NCBI RefSeq assembly: GCF_035690525.1
Contig: NZ_DASSKM010000118.1
Location: forward strand, 1 to 7,720
Direction: 5' to 3'
Length of the DNA stretch: 7,720 nucleotides
From: Salinisphaera sp035690525
GTDB taxonomy: Bacteria > Pseudomonadota > Gammaproteobacteria > Nevskiales > Salinisphaeraceae
Part shown: positions 5,654 through 7,720 of the stretch, one piece after another
Layout: every line of letters starts with the position of its first letter
Numbering within the stretch: position 1 is the stretch's first letter
Made by a program: the position numbers and the translations under genes
The notes under the pieces: generated by a model
Databases searched by the model: none
What the model was told of the DNA's origin: nothing
The model's input: the letters and a program-made list of their open reading frames with translations, nothing else

Positions 5654-6835
5654 ATGCCAATCCTCAAAATGACCGACCTCGACCTCGCGGGTCAGCGCCT
5701 GCTGATCCGCGAGGATTTGAACGTGCCGCTCGATGACGATGGCGCGGTGGCTAACGATGCCCGGCTGCGCGCCGCGCTGCCGACGATTCGCGCCGCCCGC
5801 GATGCCGATGCGCGCGTGCTACTGGTATCGCATCTTGGCCGCCCGAAAGCCGGACAGTTCGATCCGCAGTTCTCGATGAAGCCGGTGGCCGAGCGCCTCG
5901 GCAAATTGCTCGACAGCCCGGTGCGCCTCGCGCCCGAGTGGATCGATGGCGTCGAGATCGAGCCGGGCGAGGTCGCGCTGGCAGAGAACGTGCGTTTTCT
6001 GGATGGCGAGAAGGAAGACGATGAGGCGTTGGCGCGGAAGATGGCCGCGCTATGCGACATCTACATCATGGATGCCTTCGGCACCGCGCATCGCGCTCAG
6101 GCGTCGACGCATGGTGTGGCCAAGTTCGCGCCGGTCGCCTGTGCCGGCCCATTGCTGGCCGCGGAGCTGGATGCGCTGGGCCGCGCGCTGGCCGAACCGA
6201 AGCGGCCGCTGGCAGCGATTGTCGGCGGCGCGAAAGTCTCGACCAAGCTGACTGTCCTCAAAAGTCTGCTCGACAAGGTCGACAAGCTGATCGTCGGCGG
6301 CGGTATCGCCAACACCTTCATCGCGGCCGCCGGTCACAATGTCGGCCGTTCGCTGCATGAGCCGGATCTGGTCGACGAGGCGCGCAGCCTGATGGATGCG
6401 GCCGCAGAGCGCGGCATCGACATTCCTCTGCCAACCGATGTAGTCGTGGCGACTGAACTCTCCGCCAGCGCTGAGGCTGACGTGCGTCCGATTGACGCGG
6501 TCGGTGCCGACGAAATGATTCTCGATGTGGGGCCGGATACCGCGGAAGCGCTGGCCGGTCATCTGAATGCAGCCGGGACCATCGTCTGGAACGGACCGGT
6601 CGGCGTGTTCGAGTACGACCAGTTCAGCGAAGGCACCCGAGCGATGGCGCAGGCGGTGGCGGCGAGCGAGGCGTTCTCGATTGCCGGCGGCGGCGACACG
6701 CTGGCGGCGCTCGACAAATTCGACATCGCCGACAAGGTGTCTTATGTCTCCACCGGCGGCGGCGCTTTCCTCGAGTTTCTCGAAGGCAAGACATTACCCG
6801 CGGTCGCGATGCTGGAATCCCGCTTCCGCGACTAG
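5654..6835 (+). CDS. pgk: Phosphoglycerate kinase
   Basis: It transfers phosphate from 1,3-bisphosphoglycerate to ADP in lower glycolysis, and runs in reverse in gluconeogenesis or carbon fixation. The 393 residues compare with 387 in E. coli, and the two align from the first residues (MPILKMTDLDLAG against MSVIKMTDLDLAG), which supports the ATG at 5654. N-domain substrate motifs are REDLNVP (19-25), SHLGRP and DAFGTAHRAQAST. The hinge and nucleotide-domain motifs are CAGPLLAAELDAL, IVGGAKVSTKL, VGGGIANTF, WNGPVGVFE, SIAGGGDTLAAL and STGGGAFLEFLEGK. All the expected parts are present and nothing looks broken. The region before the start lacks a purine-rich ribosome-binding site and contains six T at 5642-5647, unlike the good sites before tkt, gap and pyk. 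Translation may therefore be weaker or depend on the folded REP spacer upstream. It belongs to the tkt-gap-pgk-pyk unit, with pyk starting 52 bases later. Confidence 0.98.
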   Translation: MPILKMTDLDLAGQRLLIREDLNVPLDDDGAVANDARLRAALPTIRAARDADARVLLVSHLGRPKAGQFDPQFSMKPVAERLGKLLDSPVRLAPEWIDGVEIEPGEVALAENVRFLDGEKEDDEALARKMAALCDIYIMDAFGTAHRAQASTHGVAKFAPVACAGPLLAAELDALGRALAEPKRPLAAIVGGAKVSTKLTVLKSLLDKVDKLIVGGGIANTFIAAAGHNVGRSLHEPDLVDEARSLMDAAAERGIDIPLPTDVVVATELSASAEADVRPIDAVGADEMILDVGPDTAEALAGHLNAAGTIVWNGPVGVFEYDQFSEGTRAMAQAVAASEAFSIAGGGDTLAALDKFDIADKVSYVSTGGGAFLEFLEGKTLPAVAMLESRFRD

Positions 6836-6856
6836 CCGGGGCCGCGTTAGACTGTA

Positions 6857-6886
6857 GCGACTCCCACGATGACCAACCGGAGTCGC
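6857..6886 (+). promoter_or_regulatory. Hairpin covering the pyk ribosome-binding site
   Basis: GCGACTCC at 6857-6864 and GGAGTCGC at 6879-6886 are perfect 8-base inverted arms separated by a 14-base loop. The right arm contains GGAG (6879-6882), the ribosome-binding site five bases before the pyk ATG at 6888. If it forms in the mRNA, the hairpin would hide that site, so initiation on pyk could depend on opening by ribosomes or by a trans factor. There is no T-run after it, so it is not an intrinsic terminator. That the arms pair is direct from the sequence. A regulatory role is inference. Confidence 0.45.
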
Positions 6887-6887
6887 G

Positions 6888-7720
6888 ATGCCGCGCCGCA
6901 CCAAAATTCTCGCCACCCTGGGCCCGGCCTCCGACGGGCCGCACATTCTCGAAAGCATGATTCGTGCGGGCGTCGATGCCGTACGCCTTAATTTCTCTCA
7001 CGGCACCGCCGAAGAACATACGCGGCGAGTCGAAGCCGTGCGTGCCGCATCGGCGCGGATCGGCAAGGACGTCGGCATCATCGCCGACCTGCAGGGGCCG
7101 AAGATCCGCACGGAGAAGTTCGCCAATGGCCCGGTCATGCTTCGCGACGGCGCCGAATTCGTGCTCGACGCGGAGCTCGCTGACGACGCTGGCGACGAAT
7201 ACCAGGTCGGCATCACCTATAAGAGCCTGCCAAACGACGTCAGCGCCGGGGATCGACTGCTGCTCAATGACGGCCAGATTACGATGCTGGTCGAGCGTAT
7301 CGACGGGTCGCGCATTGTCTGCCGGGTCGAGAGCGGCGGCGAGTTGTCGAACCACAAGGGCATCAACCGCGCTGGCGGCGGCCTGTCGGCGGAGGCATTG
7401 ACGGACAAGGATCGCCGCGACATTAAAACCGCTGCGGCGCTGGAGGTCGATTACCTGGCGGTGTCGTTTCCGCGCGAAGCGGCCGACATCGAACTCGCGC
7501 GCACGCTGATGCGCGAGGCCGGCAGTGACGCCGGGATGATTGCCAAAATCGAGCGCAGCGAAGCGATCACCAACATCGAAGAGATTATCCTCGCCAGCGA
7601 TGCGGTGATGATCGCCCGCGGCGACCTGGGCGTCGAAATTGGCGACGCCGAACTGCCCGGCGTACAAAAACGCATTATCAGCATGACGCGCGACATGAAT
7701 CGCGTCTCGATTGTCGCGAC
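6888..7720 (+). CDS. pyk: Pyruvate kinase, 3' end beyond the window
   Basis: It makes pyruvate and ATP from phosphoenolpyruvate and ADP, the last step of glycolysis. The frame is open from the ATG at 6888 to the window edge: 277 full codons, a little over half of a usual ~480-residue enzyme. It starts MPRRTKILATLGPAS, then RLNFSHG (33-39, with the substrate- and K+-binding Arg33, Asn35 and Ser37), ADLQGPKIR, the B-domain with VGITYKSLP and LLLNDGQI, then SNHKGINRAGGGLSAEALT, the catalytic Lys220 and metal-binding Glu222 in IAKIER, and RGDLGVEIGDAELPGVQK (Asp246). The GGGLSAEALTDKD and DYLAVSFPR stretches match E. coli PykA more than PykF, so the PykA (type II) branch is likely. GGAG lies five bases upstream of the start but inside a hairpin. 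The missing part should hold the rest of the catalytic barrel and the C-terminal effector domain. Confidence 0.96.
   Translation, partial: MPRRTKILATLGPASDGPHILESMIRAGVDAVRLNFSHGTAEEHTRRVEAVRAASARIGKDVGIIADLQGPKIRTEKFANGPVMLRDGAEFVLDAELADDAGDEYQVGITYKSLPNDVSAGDRLLLNDGQITMLVERIDGSRIVCRVESGGELSNHKGINRAGGGLSAEALTDKDRRDIKTAAALEVDYLAVSFPREAADIELARTLMREAGSDAGMIAKIERSEAITNIEEIILASDAVMIARGDLGVEIGDAELPGVQKRIISMTRDMNRVSIVA

Noticed and set aside
6624..7667. 347-residue open frame antisense to pgk and pyk
   Set aside because: It crosses the end of one well-supported gene and most of another, and shows no family signature.

Overview
The window looks like a chromosomal segment from a GC-rich proteobacterium, most likely gamma or beta. 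The evidence is the gene order tkt-gap-pgk-pyk on the + strand, proteins that resemble the E. coli TktA, Pgk and PykA sequences closely, and an inverted pair of GC-rich REP-type palindromes between gap and pgk. The species cannot be named from the sequence alone. The tkt-gap-pgk-pyk order, often followed by fba, is familiar in Xanthomonadales-like gammaproteobacteria and in several autotrophic beta- and gammaproteobacteria.

Layout. Positions 2-859 (+) encode an exported protein with a TonB-C-like domain. Its base composition is clearly lower in GC than the rest of the window. Positions 872-1042 (+) hold a short open frame whose first ~35 residues look like the N-terminus of a DUF6159-type membrane protein. 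It appears to be a broken gene running into the end of the next gene. On the - strand, 2328-1618 and 1554-997 are two unnamed multi-pass membrane proteins, probably co-transcribed. Positions 2329-2463 form a divergent promoter region. The + strand then carries transketolase (2464-4488), overlapping by 4 bases with glyceraldehyde-3-phosphate dehydrogenase (4485-5498). A 155-base spacer with the inverted REP pair follows, then phosphoglycerate kinase (5654-6835). After 52 bases comes pyruvate kinase (6888 to the window end, incomplete at its 3' end).

How the genes work together. The four + strand enzymes form a central carbon module. Transketolase links the pentose phosphate (or Calvin) pathway to glyceraldehyde-3-phosphate, and GAPDH, PGK and PK carry that triose to pyruvate. 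Tkt and Gap look translationally coupled. The REP pair and the weak ribosome-binding region before pgk, and a hairpin that covers the pyk ribosome-binding site, are places where expression within the operon could be tuned.

I see no evidence for a new defence, mobile or biosynthetic system here. The most interesting items are small: the pyk leader hairpin, the REP doublet, the decayed membrane-protein gene, and two uncharacterised membrane proteins.
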